A program made the position numbers and the translations under genes. Source: JBNRMR01 sp050942895 (GTDB lineage Bacteria; Bacillota; Clostridia; Christensenellales; UBA1750). Taken from it: a stretch of 64,000 nucleotides of DNA. Shown here in pieces: positions 1 to 9,266 of the stretch. Every line of letters starts with the position of its first letter. Within the stretch, counting starts at the first letter, position 1. Location: assembly GCA_050942895.1 (NCBI GenBank), contig JBMNOE010000001.1, positions 194,162 to 258,161 on the forward strand, written 5' to 3'. The notes under the pieces are model-generated. The model saw nothing but the letters and a program-made list of their open reading frames with translations. It made no database searches and was not told the origin of the DNA.

Positions 1-8
1 CCCCTCCC

Positions 9-968
9 CTAAAACAGGCTTGTTTCCGTCACCTTGCGGCTGATCGCATTTGCTGTCAGCACAAGGATGAAGTTAATTGCCGAGTTAAAAAGATCTATGG
101 CTGTTGAGAAACTGAAGTTGAACTCCAGCAGTCCTCTGCGGTACATATAAGTGGATATCACGTCCGCCGTTTCGTATATTGTCGGGTTGTACAAAAGCAG
201 CACCTTTTCATACCCCACGCTCATCAGGCCGCCGATTTTCATTATCAGAAGAATCACCAGAGTGTTCTTTATCCCCGGTAGCGTAATATGCCATATGCGC
301 CTGAGCCTGCCGGCGCCGTCAAGGGCGGCGGCTTCGTACAGCCCTCCGTCCACCCCGGCAATTGCCGCCAGATATATTATGCTGCTCCAGCCTACTTCCT
401 GCCATATGCCGCTGGCCACATATATGGTTCTAAAATAGGCCGGATTTTGCAAAAACGACGAAGGGCTCCTTCCAAAGATTGCGCCAATCTGGTTAAAAAG
501 GCCGTCGCTCAGACAGAATGATACAATCATTCCGCAGACAACAACCGATGAAATGAAGTGGGGAAAATATGTGAGGGTTTGCAGAATGCGCTTATATTTT
601 ATCTGCCGCACTTCGCTGAGCATAACCGCCAGAAGCACCGGCGCAGGAAAGCCAAATATCAGGCTATAAAGACTTATTAGGATTGTGTTGCGTAAAAGGC
701 GAGGAAAGAAAGGGTCCCTGATGAACATTATGAAATGCTCGAAGCCATAAAAATCAGCCCACGGGCTCCCCCAGGTTCCGAATGCCGGCTTATAGTTTTT
801 AAAGCCGATAACCACGCCGACTATAGGTATATAGCGAAAGACTATGTAGTAAACAATCACGGGCAGCACCAGCACATACAGCCAAAAATTCGTTTTGAAG
901 TCGCGCTTTAGGCGATTCCAAAAGCTTTTCTTTCCACCGAAGCCCGCCGGGTTTTGAGAAACAACCAT
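9..968 (-). CDS. Sugar ABC transporter permease, LplB family
   Basis: Inner-membrane permease of a carbohydrate importer, 319 aa. A cytosolic N-terminus precedes a first membrane span (about residues 29-50), further hydrophobic spans follow, and the cytoplasmic EAA loop reads EAAALDGAGRLRRIWHITLP, the contact site for an ATPase. It is about the usual length of LplB-type permeases. It lies about 100 bp downstream of the solute-binding lipoprotein at 1068-2729 and is probably cotranscribed with it. A GGGGAGGGG purine block on the transcribed strand at the very edge of the window looks like the ribosome binding site of a next gene outside it, probably the partner YtcP-type permease. No ATPase is seen; members of this family in Bacillus share the MsmX ATPase (family knowledge). 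Confidence 0.9.
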   Translation of the reverse strand: MVVSQNPAGFGGKKSFWNRLKRDFKTNFWLYVLVLPVIVYYIVFRYIPIVGVVIGFKNYKPAFGTWGSPWADFYGFEHFIMFIRDPFFPRLLRNTILISLYSLIFGFPAPVLLAVMLSEVRQIKYKRILQTLTYFPHFISSVVVCGMIVSFCLSDGLFNQIGAIFGRSPSSFLQNPAYFRTIYVASGIWQEVGWSSIIYLAAIAGVDGGLYEAAALDGAGRLRRIWHITLPGIKNTLVILLIMKIGGLMSVGYEKVLLLYNPTIYETADVISTYMYRRGLLEFNFSFSTAIDLFNSAINFILVLTANAISRKVTETSLF

Positions 969-1067
969 TGAATCTGCACTTCCTTTTGGCTTAATAAAGA
1001 GACAGGGCGGGCAAGCCCGCCCGCCCTAAAAAACTAACTAAAACTAATTACTTCAAGTGCCAGTAAA

Positions 1068-2729
1068 TTAGCGAGCGTTGAAGCGGTCATAAGCGGCCTG
1101 ATACATCTCCAGAACCGTCGCTACATTGTAGGATTCCAGCTGCGTCAAGAAGGCATCGAAATCCTCCTGGGTGTTCTTCTGGCCCGTTATGAACTGGGCG
1201 ATGGACTCCTGGCAGTAAGTATTGATGGTGTTGTAATAGCGTGCCACCAGCGATGATTCAACCGCTGTGAATGTGGTCGCCGGGTATACATATGAAGCCA
1301 TGTTTTCGTTCACCCACGCCCCATGGATTTCTCTGGCATAGTCATGCATGTGGCCGGTGAATGCATCGCGGATGGCGGGATAGTTTGCGTCCTTGGTGTA
1401 GCGTCCCCTCACCGTTCCGGGAGTGCTGCCGCCGGGGTTGTTCCAAAGGATGTCGGTGAACTGGGGAGCGCCGTCGACTATTTCATAGCTAAGGCCCTCC
1501 ATTCCATATGATGCAAACAGCCTGCCTTCATCGGTGTAAAGATAGTCCATAAATCGGCAGGCTTCCTCTATCTTTTGGCACTGGGTGCTGATGCCCACGC
1601 CGAAGGAGCCGTCATATGTCTGGTAGAAATGGCTGAACATCGCCGTTCCTGTGGAGGGATCAACAAAAGATGGGATGCCCGCCACAGCGTAGTCCGTGCC
1701 CTCATTGGCTTCAATGCAGCCGATAACGTTGTTCAGCTGCTGTATAGAAACGCCCACATCACCGCTGGCAAACTTAGATTGAACAGTCGCCTTGTTTATG
1801 CTGGGAAAGTCCTGATCCAGAAGGCCATCGGAATACCATGCGGCCATCTGAGCCATAAAATCCCTGTATCCCGGCTCCAATGGCCCGAATTTTACCATAT
1901 CGTCCACCACGAAGAAGGGGTATGCAACGCCAAAGGCAGAGCTGAGGCCGGAGCTGGCCCACTCAAGCCAGAGCCAGCGCATCTCGAATGTGAATGCGCT
2001 TGCAAGGCCGTGGGCCTCTTTCATGGCGCGCATGACTTCCGTCAGCTCATCGATGGTGGTAGGAATCTGCATGTCCAGAGCATCCATCCAGTCCTGACGA
2101 ACAACCATGCCCGTTTCGGTGTGGGCGTCGGGGTCGCCTCTCAGGTAAGGGAAGTTGTACAGAACGCCTTCGTCCGTCTGAACGCGCTTATACCAATCAG
2201 GGTTTTCCGCGTATACCTTCATCAAGCCGGGGAAAAAGCCGGTGTAGTCATTCAGTGGGATTATGTAGCCGTCACCCATGCCTGCGTTGGGGCCGCCGGG
2301 GAAGTTTACCCAGTTGGCCATCATCAAATCGGGATATCTGCCCGAAGCCAGCAGCAGCAGAAACTGCTCGGTGACGTCAAAAGCGCCGGAGTTGCCGCCG
2401 ATGGCCTCCAGCCTGACGCCGGTGCGCGCTTCGTATTCGTTCCACCAGAAATGTTCGTGGAAGTGGGGCTCTATGTTGGAGAGATCATAGGGATCATCCG
2501 CATAGTTGATTGTAAGGGTCGTCGGCGCCATGGGATAGGAAAATTCGCCCCCGCCAATGCCGCCTATTCCCCCGGTTGCGGAGGCTGACGGCGTTGTGTC
2601 GGGCGCAGGTGTCTGGCTGGCGGGCGGCGTCTTTGGCGCTGCACAGGCCGAAAGCGCCGCAACCAACATTGAGATGACAATTAAGGCTGACATTAACCGT
2701 GACAAGGATATACTTGAAGCTTTTCTCAT
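1068..2729 (-). CDS. Extracellular solute-binding lipoprotein, sugar ABC importer
   Basis: Lipid-anchored receptor that would capture a sugar or oligosaccharide for the permease at 9-968. 553 aa. The start is the ATG at 2729 because GGAGG sits 7 nt upstream; an in-frame ATG 16 codons earlier has no such site. A hydrophobic signal segment ends in the lipobox LSAC (Cys about residue 29), followed by a Pro/Thr/Ser-rich linker. The body resembles the large LplA/YtcQ-type binding proteins found next to LplB and YtcP permeases. It has its own promoter (2780-2808), so it belongs to a transcription unit separate from the related cluster at 3191-6741. The ligand cannot be read from the sequence. Confidence 0.9.
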   Translation of the reverse strand: MRKASSISLSRLMSALIVISMLVAALSACAAPKTPPASQTPAPDTTPSASATGGIGGIGGGEFSYPMAPTTLTINYADDPYDLSNIEPHFHEHFWWNEYEARTGVRLEAIGGNSGAFDVTEQFLLLLASGRYPDLMMANWVNFPGGPNAGMGDGYIIPLNDYTGFFPGLMKVYAENPDWYKRVQTDEGVLYNFPYLRGDPDAHTETGMVVRQDWMDALDMQIPTTIDELTEVMRAMKEAHGLASAFTFEMRWLWLEWASSGLSSAFGVAYPFFVVDDMVKFGPLEPGYRDFMAQMAAWYSDGLLDQDFPSINKATVQSKFASGDVGVSIQQLNNVIGCIEANEGTDYAVAGIPSFVDPSTGTAMFSHFYQTYDGSFGVGISTQCQKIEEACRFMDYLYTDEGRLFASYGMEGLSYEIVDGAPQFTDILWNNPGGSTPGTVRGRYTKDANYPAIRDAFTGHMHDYAREIHGAWVNENMASYVYPATTFTAVESSLVARYYNTINTYCQESIAQFITGQKNTQEDFDAFLTQLESYNVATVLEMYQAAYDRFNAR

Positions 2730-2779
2730 ATTCTTTCCTCCGTTGCGTACTGAATTATTGCTTTTAAAGAACTTCATCC

Positions 2780-2808
2780 GTCATATACGCTTTAAGAAAC
2801 CTTGTCAA
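2780..2808 (-). promoter_or_regulatory. Promoter of the solute-binding protein / permease unit
   Basis: On the minus strand a perfect -35 TTGACA (2803-2808) and a -10 TATGAC (2780-2785) are separated by 17 nt. The predicted start of transcription is near 2773, giving a 5' UTR of about 45 nt before the ATG at 2729. This makes the second importer a separate unit from the upstream cluster. Confidence 0.75.
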
Positions 2809-2941
2809 TAATTATGCCCATATCCCATGGCTTTCATCAGTATTCGGCTGTTTTAAGCCATGTTAATTTCCTCCAGCTTTTTCTTTTTCCCTCCTTTCTT
2901 CTCCTTCCATTTTCACTCTTTAGCGCAGCATTATTTCTTAA

Positions 2942-3139
2942 TCATCTTCCGGACTCGCCCAAATTATGCCTGATCCATAGTAAATTTTATTTTGCTGTAC
3001 TCATCCTCGTAATCTTCCGGCAGCAGCTCTGCAATCACCTGGTTTTTCCGCACCGTTTCTTCGATTACTTCCAGAAGCTGATTAAGCACCGTGCTTTCAG
3101 CAGCGGATATTGCCGCCGCTTCCTTTAAGGAAAAGCCCG
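2942..3139 (-). pseudogene. Decayed fragment of the hflX 3' end
   Basis: This stretch aligns along its whole length with the 3' end of the intact hflX at 12338-12605 (roughly 80 percent identical by eye). Read on the minus strand it encodes GFSLKEAAAISAAE, then QLLEVIEETV, AELL, DYEDE and KIKFTMDQ, matching the HflX C-terminus. Compared with the intact gene it lacks 57 nt (19 codons, equivalent to 12431-12487), an in-frame deletion between two CAG triplets, and carries a TAA shortly after the MDQ segment. There is no start codon or GTPase core, so it is not a functional gene. It sits between two ABC-transporter units, and its upstream edge runs into the terminator at 3134-3160. Confidence 0.85.
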
Positions 3140-3160
3140 ACCTTTAAACAAGGCCGGGCT
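3134..3160 (-). terminator. Rho-independent terminator after the first solute-binding protein
   Basis: On the minus strand an 11-bp stem (AGCCCGGCCTT pairing with AAGGTCGGGCT, one G-U pair) is closed by a 5-nt loop and followed by TTTTCCTT. It lies 31 bp beyond the stop codon at 3191. The last bases of its 3' arm coincide with the edge of the hflX-derived fragment. Confidence 0.7.
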
Positions 3161-3190
3161 ATCCGGAGAAGGCGGTTATTTTTTGCGTTT

Positions 3191-4825
3191 TTATTTGTTA
3201 TACTCGTCGTAATATGCCTGGCTGATCTCGCTCCATCGCGCAAGGCCGGCGCGCTCCATTGCGGCCAGGTATTTGTCCCACTCGGCATCGTTGGCCGGAT
3301 CGGAGCTGCCCATTATGAAGAGCATCATGTACTCCTCCTGCACTTCCTTAAGCGCGGAGCCCAAAAGGTTCATCTCGCTCTGGGTATCCGGCTCAAATGT
3401 CCAGGGAATGGTCTTGAAATAGCGGTAATTTGGGTTCGAGCTAAAGGCCTCACTCAGGCGGATGTTGGTGTCGCCGCTGACGGAAATGACGGCGCTCATC
3501 ACGCGGTTGGGGATGACGTCCTGAGAATAAACCAACTGCTGGTCAACCGCGGGAGAGGCGGGGTTTGCCTGGGAGTAAAACTCTGGGCTGCGCACCGGCT
3601 CGCCGCTGGCATCCATATCGTAGGTGATGCCTTCCACGCCCCAGCTTAAGAACCAACTGCCCTCTTCGCCGGCGATCCAGTTCATGAAGTCGAGCATACG
3701 CCCCATCCTCTCTTCGTCAAGTGTGGAAGCCAGCGCGGTTCCTGTACCAAAGTAAGGAGGTTCGGCATTGTACAGCCAGCCCCTCTGCGGGTCGGCGGCG
3801 ACGGTTTCAAGGGAATACTCAAAGCCCGCGTCGGGGAATGTATTTGCCATGTACTGGTTCATGCCGTTGGCGCGGATGCCCGAAGTGTATTCCACATAGT
3901 GCAGGCCGTTGGTGTAGTTGTCATACCACTGGGTGTCGGTCATGGTGGCGAATTCCTTGCTGATTATGCCATCGGCATAGAACTGTCTGAACAGCTTCAT
4001 CACCTCGCGGTAGCCGTCCGTCACAGCGCCGTAGGGCACCAACTCGTCCGTATACGGGTCGATGTACCTTTCGGTCTGGAAGCCGTAGGCCAGGTGAAAA
4101 CCGTTGTAGGGATTATTGCCCCTGCGGGTGCCCAGAGGGTAGGAATCGGGGAAGCTTTCCTTGATTTGGTACAGAAGCGAAACAAGGCCGTCCACGTTGT
4201 TGGGCATGTCGGTAATGCCGATCGTCGAAAGGGTGCCCATGCGGTAAATCCACGTCTCAGTCGCCTTCCGGGGACGCTTGCTGATCTGCAAATACAGATG
4301 CCCGTCGCCCATGCCGTTCATTTCCTTGATGTAGTCAAAGCCGCCGTCCACATCGCCCCAGATGGCCAGGTAATCGGGCAAAGCATCCAAATGATTGTCC
4401 AAAGGCTCCAGCTTGCCCGTCAGCGCCAGCTCATTGGCCAGATTGGTACCGATATTGACAATCACCTCGGGATAGTCGTTTGTTGCGAACTGGAGGCGCA
4501 TCTTCTGCTCAAACTCGGCGGTGACATATTCGGTGTCCCACACCATGTTGAGCTTTTCCTTGATCATCTCATCGAAAAGGTTGTTGGAAACGGGCACGGT
4601 GGTCTGGACAGTCCTGACCACGGCCTTGTAGGTCAGCTCTTTTTCGTAGGGGTCTGCCGGGGGCTCCTGGGTTTCGGGCGCGGCGGACTGCGGCACGCCT
4701 GTTTGCGGCGCTGTCGCGGTCGTGGCCCCGGCGGGAGTGCCGGTTGCACTGGGCGCACCGGCGCAGCCTGCGATCATCGCAAGGGCGAGCAATAGTGCAA
4801 AAATGGCAGAAATTTTTCTCATCAT
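3191..4825 (-). CDS. Extracellular solute-binding lipoprotein, sugar ABC importer
   Basis: Receptor lipoprotein of the importer formed with the permeases at 4917-5795 and 5806-6741. 544 aa. A typical lipoprotein signal ends in IAGC (Cys 21), followed by a flexible Ala/Thr/Pro-rich linker to about residue 60. AGGAGG lies 6 nt upstream of the chosen ATG; the next codon is also ATG, so the start could be one residue later. Its size and context fit the YtcQ/LplA-like family. It is last in the unit and is followed by a hairpin terminator. It differs clearly in sequence from the paralogue at 1068-2729, so the two importers probably have different ligands. Confidence 0.9.
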   Translation of the reverse strand: MMRKISAIFALLLALAMIAGCAGAPSATGTPAGATTATAPQTGVPQSAAPETQEPPADPYEKELTYKAVVRTVQTTVPVSNNLFDEMIKEKLNMVWDTEYVTAEFEQKMRLQFATNDYPEVIVNIGTNLANELALTGKLEPLDNHLDALPDYLAIWGDVDGGFDYIKEMNGMGDGHLYLQISKRPRKATETWIYRMGTLSTIGITDMPNNVDGLVSLLYQIKESFPDSYPLGTRRGNNPYNGFHLAYGFQTERYIDPYTDELVPYGAVTDGYREVMKLFRQFYADGIISKEFATMTDTQWYDNYTNGLHYVEYTSGIRANGMNQYMANTFPDAGFEYSLETVAADPQRGWLYNAEPPYFGTGTALASTLDEERMGRMLDFMNWIAGEEGSWFLSWGVEGITYDMDASGEPVRSPEFYSQANPASPAVDQQLVYSQDVIPNRVMSAVISVSGDTNIRLSEAFSSNPNYRYFKTIPWTFEPDTQSEMNLLGSALKEVQEEYMMLFIMGSSDPANDAEWDKYLAAMERAGLARWSEISQAYYDEYNK

Positions 4826-4916
4826 AAACTTCCTCCTGTTGGCATTTTATCACAAACGGCAAAACCGATTGCATCTAAAGAATAAAAAGAGTGAAAAAGC
4901 TAAAAATCCGGGCGGC

Positions 4917-5795
4917 TTATCCCTTGAGGGAGCCCACCATGACTCCCTTGGCAAAATACTTCTGGATGAAGGGATACACCAGCATCATGGGCACGATGGA
5001 AACGAACAGTGTGGCGTACTTGATGCTCTCCGTGGAGACGCGGATCATGTCCTCATCCGAGGAGGCCATTTCCTCCAGCGCCGTGTTCTGAATGACGATT
5101 GAGCGCAGTATGAGCTGGAGCGGGTAGAGGCTGCTGGACCGCAGGTAGATGGCTGCGGAAAACCAACTGTTCCAGCGCGCCACTGCGTAGAACAGGCTGA
5201 TGGTGGCAAGGGCTGCCTTTGAAAGAGGCAGCACGATGAGTGCCAGCACCGTCATGTCGTTTGCGCCATCGATGCTGGCCGCCTCCTCCAACTCATCGGG
5301 CACCGCCTGGAAAAACGTGCGCAATATGACCAGGTTCCATGTGGAGATGGCACCTGGCAGGAGAAGCGCCCAGACGGTGTTGTAGATGTTCAGGTTTACC
5401 ACCAGCAAAAACGATGGAATCATCCCGCCGCCAAAGAACATGGTGAACATGAACAGCGCTGTGTAAAAGCCCCGCAGCGGCAGGCGCTTCTTTGAGAGCG
5501 GGTACGCAGTCAGTATAGTCAGCGCCATGCTGATGACGGTGCCGAAAAGCGTGTAGTAGACTGAGTTTACAAAGCCCCGTGGAACGGCCCCGCCGGTCAT
5601 AATTTTCTCATACGCGCTCAGGGTGAAATTCACAGGCCATATGCTCACCTTGCCCTGAGAAATGGCAGTGCTCTCGCTCAATGAAACCGCGCCCACATGC
5701 AGCACCGGAAACAATGTGACGATTACCAGCAGCGCCAAAACCGCATACAAAACGATATCAAACACTATGGATGAAGCAGAACGGTCGTTTATCAT
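4917..5795 (-). CDS. Carbohydrate ABC transporter permease, YtcP/LplC type
   Basis: Second permease of the importer, 292 aa. The start is the ATG at 5795, with AGGAGG 6 nt upstream; an upstream in-frame start would overlap the preceding permease and lacks a site. The first span covers about residues 11-32. The EAA loop is EAASIDGANDMTVLALIVLP. The C-terminus MVGSLKG is typical of this permease class. The stop codon of the upstream permease is 10 bp away, indicating translational coupling. It forms a heterodimer with the LplB-type subunit (family knowledge). Confidence 0.92.
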   Translation of the reverse strand: MINDRSASSIVFDIVLYAVLALLVIVTLFPVLHVGAVSLSESTAISQGKVSIWPVNFTLSAYEKIMTGGAVPRGFVNSVYYTLFGTVISMALTILTAYPLSKKRLPLRGFYTALFMFTMFFGGGMIPSFLLVVNLNIYNTVWALLLPGAISTWNLVILRTFFQAVPDELEEAASIDGANDMTVLALIVLPLSKAALATISLFYAVARWNSWFSAAIYLRSSSLYPLQLILRSIVIQNTALEEMASSDEDMIRVSTESIKYATLFVSIVPMMLVYPFIQKYFAKGVMVGSLKG

Positions 5796-5805
5796 AGCAA
5801 TCCTC

Positions 5806-6741
5806 CTACCACAGCGCAACTTCGCTCATCTGCTTGGAAAGGGCGTTTGTGCCCACCAGCATAAGCGCGTTGATCCCGGAATTGAACAGCCCCACCGCCG
5901 AGGCAAAGCTGTATTCGGCCTTCTCCAAGCCCCGCCTGTAGACGAACGTGGAGATGACATCGCTTACCTCATAGGTGATGGGCGTCTGCAAAAGCAGCGA
6001 CTTATCAACGCCCAGGGACATGATGCCGCCCATCTTCAGTATGAGCATTATGGTGATGGTTGGCATTATGCTGGGCAGCGAAATTTTGGTGATCTTCTGT
6101 ATGCGCGACGCTCCGTCCACCGTGGCGGCCTCGTACAGCTCCAGCGGCACGTTGGAAAGGGACGCCAGATAGACTATGGAGCCATAGCCCACCGTTTTCC
6201 ATATGTCCGAAATGATGTACACGCTGCGGTACCAGCGCGTTTCTGCCAGGAAATAGATGGGCTTTGCGCCAAAAGCGACCAGCATTCGGTTTACGATGCC
6301 GTTATCCGGCGAAAGCAGCACCGTCAGCATGCCCGCCACGGCCACCATGGAAATAAAATGCGGCAGGTAGGAAACCGTCTGCACAAAGTTTTTAATGAGC
6401 CGGTTGCGCACCTCATTTAAAAGAAGCGCCAGCAATATGGGCATCGGGAATGAAAACAGCACCTGGTAAAGGTTGATTATCAGAGTGTTGCGCACCAGCC
6501 TTGCGAAGTGCTGATGCTCAAAAAACGCAATAAAGTGCCTGAAGCCCACCCAGGGCCCCGCCAAAAAGGAATTGCCCAGCCGATAGTTCTGAAAGGCAAT
6601 CAATATGCCGTACATGGGAACATATTCAAAAATAATGTAATAGATAAAGCCCGGCACAATCATGGCCGTTAAAATCCACGTCTTTTGAATGCGCCGCAAA
6701 AAATCGCTTTTTGCAGCGCCTCTTACCTTCACATCAAGCAT
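5806..6741 (-). CDS. Sugar ABC transporter permease, LplB family
   Basis: First gene of the importer unit, 311 aa. ATG 6741 is preferred over the TTG immediately before it because the GGAGGG site is 6 nt from the ATG. The first membrane span is at about residues 24-45; EAATVDGASRIQKITKISLP is the ATPase-contact EAA loop. It is homologous to the permease at 9-968, so the window holds two sets of the same transporter type. Transcription starts from a good sigma-A promoter at 6799-6827, divergent from the AraC-type regulator, which is the likely controller. Confidence 0.92.
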   Translation of the reverse strand: MLDVKVRGAAKSDFLRRIQKTWILTAMIVPGFIYYIIFEYVPMYGILIAFQNYRLGNSFLAGPWVGFRHFIAFFEHQHFARLVRNTLIINLYQVLFSFPMPILLALLLNEVRNRLIKNFVQTVSYLPHFISMVAVAGMLTVLLSPDNGIVNRMLVAFGAKPIYFLAETRWYRSVYIISDIWKTVGYGSIVYLASLSNVPLELYEAATVDGASRIQKITKISLPSIMPTITIMLILKMGGIMSLGVDKSLLLQTPITYEVSDVISTFVYRRGLEKAEYSFASAVGLFNSGINALMLVGTNALSKQMSEVALW

Positions 6742-6798
6742 CAAAGCCCTCCGTCCATTTACTATTTATTGTTTTTGTTAATGTATTGTTTCCCGATA

Positions 6799-6827
6799 AT
6801 CATAGCCCGCGGTCACCATCTTAGCAA
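6799..6827 (-). promoter_or_regulatory. Promoter of the LplB-YtcP-binding protein importer operon
   Basis: Minus strand -35 TTGCTA (6822-6827), 17-nt spacer, -10 TATGAT (6799-6804). It points into the permease gene at 6741. It lies in the 266-bp divergent region shared with the regulator at 7008, whose promoter starts about 70 bp away, so both could be controlled from one operator region. Confidence 0.7.
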
Positions 6828-6897
6828 CGCCCATATTTTAAAAAAACACCCTAAACCGGTGTTTTGCAAAAATTGAGTGCTTTTCATTTTTGGGGCG

Positions 6898-6926
6898 TTG
6901 TTCCTTTTGGGCTTAGGGGTTATAAT
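6898..6926 (+). promoter_or_regulatory. Promoter of the membrane AraC-type regulator
   Basis: Plus strand -35 TTGTTC (6898-6903), 17-nt spacer, consensus -10 TATAAT (6921-6926). The predicted transcript starts near 6933, about 75 nt before the TTG start codon at 7008. Confidence 0.72.
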
Positions 6927-7007
6927 GTTATTTATAAGAAGCATAGTAAAATACATTCAAATAGCCTTACCGCATGAAACACTCAAGCGAAAGAGAGGAG
7001 GTATGGC

Positions 7008-9221
7008 TTGAAAAGAAGCTCGTTTGTGCAAAACCTGATGCTTTCGTGCCTGATTATGCTGCTGGTCCCCATCGGCATGGGCGCGCTTGTTTATCTATAT
7101 ACCTCCGAGCGCTTTTCGGACACCATTCTTGAAAATAATGAAGCCGTGCTGATGCAGGCCCAGAGCGCCATCGAGGACCGTCTTGCCTCCATGGACAACA
7201 TCACGCAGTCGCTTTCCAACAACGGCAAGCTGCCGTATTTTGCTTTGAACCGCACCCAGGACGCGGAAACCTACCTGCGCGTATGGGAATTTCAAAAGGA
7301 TTTAAAGCAGAGCATTGAAAACGAGCTCTTCGTGCGGGATATCTATGTGTTTTTCTACAACAACGATATCATCGTTTCAAACAATACCGCCTACAAAAAG
7401 AGCAATTTTTACGGCCGTTTCTTCACCTTCGACAATCTCTCCTATGATGAGTTCATGGCGCTGATGGAAGGCACCTATTATGAAAAGGGGCGCTTTGTGG
7501 CCGATGTAACGGCAAAAACTGAGCTGATAAACTACCGCTCGTTGGCCTATGTGCGCACCATTCCGGTCAACATCTCGCGTAAGTATACCGCCTCGGTGCT
7601 TCTTCTGATCGACGAGGCGAAGCTCAAGGCGCTGCTTGACGCCGTCGAGGTTTACGACACAGGCTACGCCTACATGCTGGACGGCCAGGGGCAGGTGATG
7701 ATCTCCAAGCTGGGGCCGGATGCAAACCCGGAATTTCTAAGTGAATTTTTGCAGGACGCAAAGACGCGCCAGCAGATAAACGGCGTTGACATGACCTTCG
7801 TGCACATCAAAAGCCCGGTCACCGGCTGGCAGTTTGTGGCGGCCCTTCCAACCCACCGGATGCTGGCCCAACCAAAGCGCATTCAACTTCTTACCGTGGG
7901 CTCTTCCCTCTGCTCGCTGGTCATGGGGCTTTTCGTGGCCTATCTGCTGCTCAAGCGGCACATGCACCCGCTGGCGGGCGCCCTTGACAAGCTGGTGCTG
8001 CTTTACCGCGATGAATCCCGGGAAGAAACCGTGAAGCAACCCTTCAAGTATGTGGGCGAAAAAGTCCAGACGCTGTTTGAAGATAATCAGCGCCTTCAAT
8101 ACAGCTTAAGAACCGACCGCAGACTGCTCAAGCGCCTTTGCATCAGCGCGGTTTTGCGCGGCGACTGCCCCGTTTCCACCGAAATGCTGAAGAAGATGGG
8201 CATCAGCGGCAACTGGTACTGCGCCGCAACTGCCCTTGTGGACCCCCAGGACTGTTGGGAAGCAAGCGTTTCCTTCATCAGCGAATTTAAGTTTACCGGT
8301 TTTGACGGCAAGATTTTTTTCGTCCACCATGACAAGAATGTGTTTTACGCCCTTATGTGCTTTGGCAAATATACGCCGCAGGAGTGCATGGAGCAGGCCG
8401 AACGCAGTCTCCTTCGCTTGGATGAGCAGATGAAAAACTCGCTGGGCGCCGGGCTCCAGGCGTATTGCGGGCGCATATGCCCTGTCATCACAGAGGTTGC
8501 CTTCTCCCTCTACGACGCCGTGGACCTGAGCCGCATGCCCCAGCAGGAACCCCGGCAGATCGCCTGGTACAGCGGCGCGCACACCAAGAACAACACATAT
8601 TATTATTCCATCGAGACCGAGATGCGCTTGATCGAGCTGGTGCGCGCGGGCAAGTCCGACTCAGTCGCTGCGCTGCTGGACATGATACAAAGCGATAACC
8701 TCGCCTTCGGCAGGCTGTCTTTGGATATGACGCGCCGACTGTTTGACGAACTCCAGGGCACGCTTTTGAAGGTAAGCGGCGATGTCCAATACTGCAATCT
8801 GCCTGAAGCCCAGGACTACGAGGAGCTTTTTTCAAAGCTTGCCGAACAGTTTCTTGCCATATGCCAGACATTTAAGGCGCGCCGGAACCAGAGCGGCGAT
8901 ATGGGCACCCGCATGCTGGAATACATCGATACCCATTTTACCGACCGGGAACTTTCACTTAAAAAGCTCTCCGAAGTCTTTGACTTAAACGAGTCCTACG
9001 CCTCCAAATACTTCAAGACCTGCACCGGAGTCAATTTCTTTTACTATCTGGAGGGTCTGCGCATACGCGAAGCACACCGGCTTTTGAGCGAAGGCGCCTG
9101 CAAGATCAAGGAAGTGGCGCAGCGCGTGGGATATTTGGACGACAAGAGCTTTCGCAGAGCCTACAAAAAGCGAATGGGCGACACGCCCGGCAGCATGATC
9201 AAGGAAGAGATCTCGTTGTGA
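7008..9221 (+). CDS. Membrane-anchored sensor-regulator with AraC-type DNA-binding domain
   Basis: One-component regulator, 737 aa. The start is TTG 7008, because AGGAGG lies 6 nt upstream; an ATG at 7003 is out of frame. There are two membrane spans (about residues 10-31 and 292-314) around an extracellular region of about 260 residues consistent with a Cache-type sensor. A cytoplasmic middle segment follows, then a C-terminal two-helix-turn-helix AraC domain (about 640-732), with ISL-like signatures such as IKEVAQRVGYLDDKSFRRAY. It is transcribed divergently from the importer and is followed 45 bp later by two FAD-dependent oxidoreductases. In this family such proteins sense extracellular sugar and control adjacent LplB/YtcP transporters. 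Here that role is inferred from position. Confidence 0.88.
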   Translation: MKRSSFVQNLMLSCLIMLLVPIGMGALVYLYTSERFSDTILENNEAVLMQAQSAIEDRLASMDNITQSLSNNGKLPYFALNRTQDAETYLRVWEFQKDLKQSIENELFVRDIYVFFYNNDIIVSNNTAYKKSNFYGRFFTFDNLSYDEFMALMEGTYYEKGRFVADVTAKTELINYRSLAYVRTIPVNISRKYTASVLLLIDEAKLKALLDAVEVYDTGYAYMLDGQGQVMISKLGPDANPEFLSEFLQDAKTRQQINGVDMTFVHIKSPVTGWQFVAALPTHRMLAQPKRIQLLTVGSSLCSLVMGLFVAYLLLKRHMHPLAGALDKLVLLYRDESREETVKQPFKYVGEKVQTLFEDNQRLQYSLRTDRRLLKRLCISAVLRGDCPVSTEMLKKMGISGNWYCAATALVDPQDCWEASVSFISEFKFTGFDGKIFFVHHDKNVFYALMCFGKYTPQECMEQAERSLLRLDEQMKNSLGAGLQAYCGRICPVITEVAFSLYDAVDLSRMPQQEPRQIAWYSGAHTKNNTYYYSIETEMRLIELVRAGKSDSVAALLDMIQSDNLAFGRLSLDMTRRLFDELQGTLLKVSGDVQYCNLPEAQDYEELFSKLAEQFLAICQTFKARRNQSGDMGTRMLEYIDTHFTDRELSLKKLSEVFDLNESYASKYFKTCTGVNFFYYLEGLRIREAHRLLSEGACKIKEVAQRVGYLDDKSFRRAYKKRMGDTPGSMIKEEISL

Positions 9222-9266
9222 GGATTTATTCATAGACTATAATCAATATCATCAAGGAGGAACAAA

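Noticed and set aside
1575..2588. Long plus-strand open frame opposite the solute-binding protein gene
   Set aside because: It lacks a ribosome binding site and recognisable sequence, and lies wholly antisense to a well-supported lipoprotein gene.
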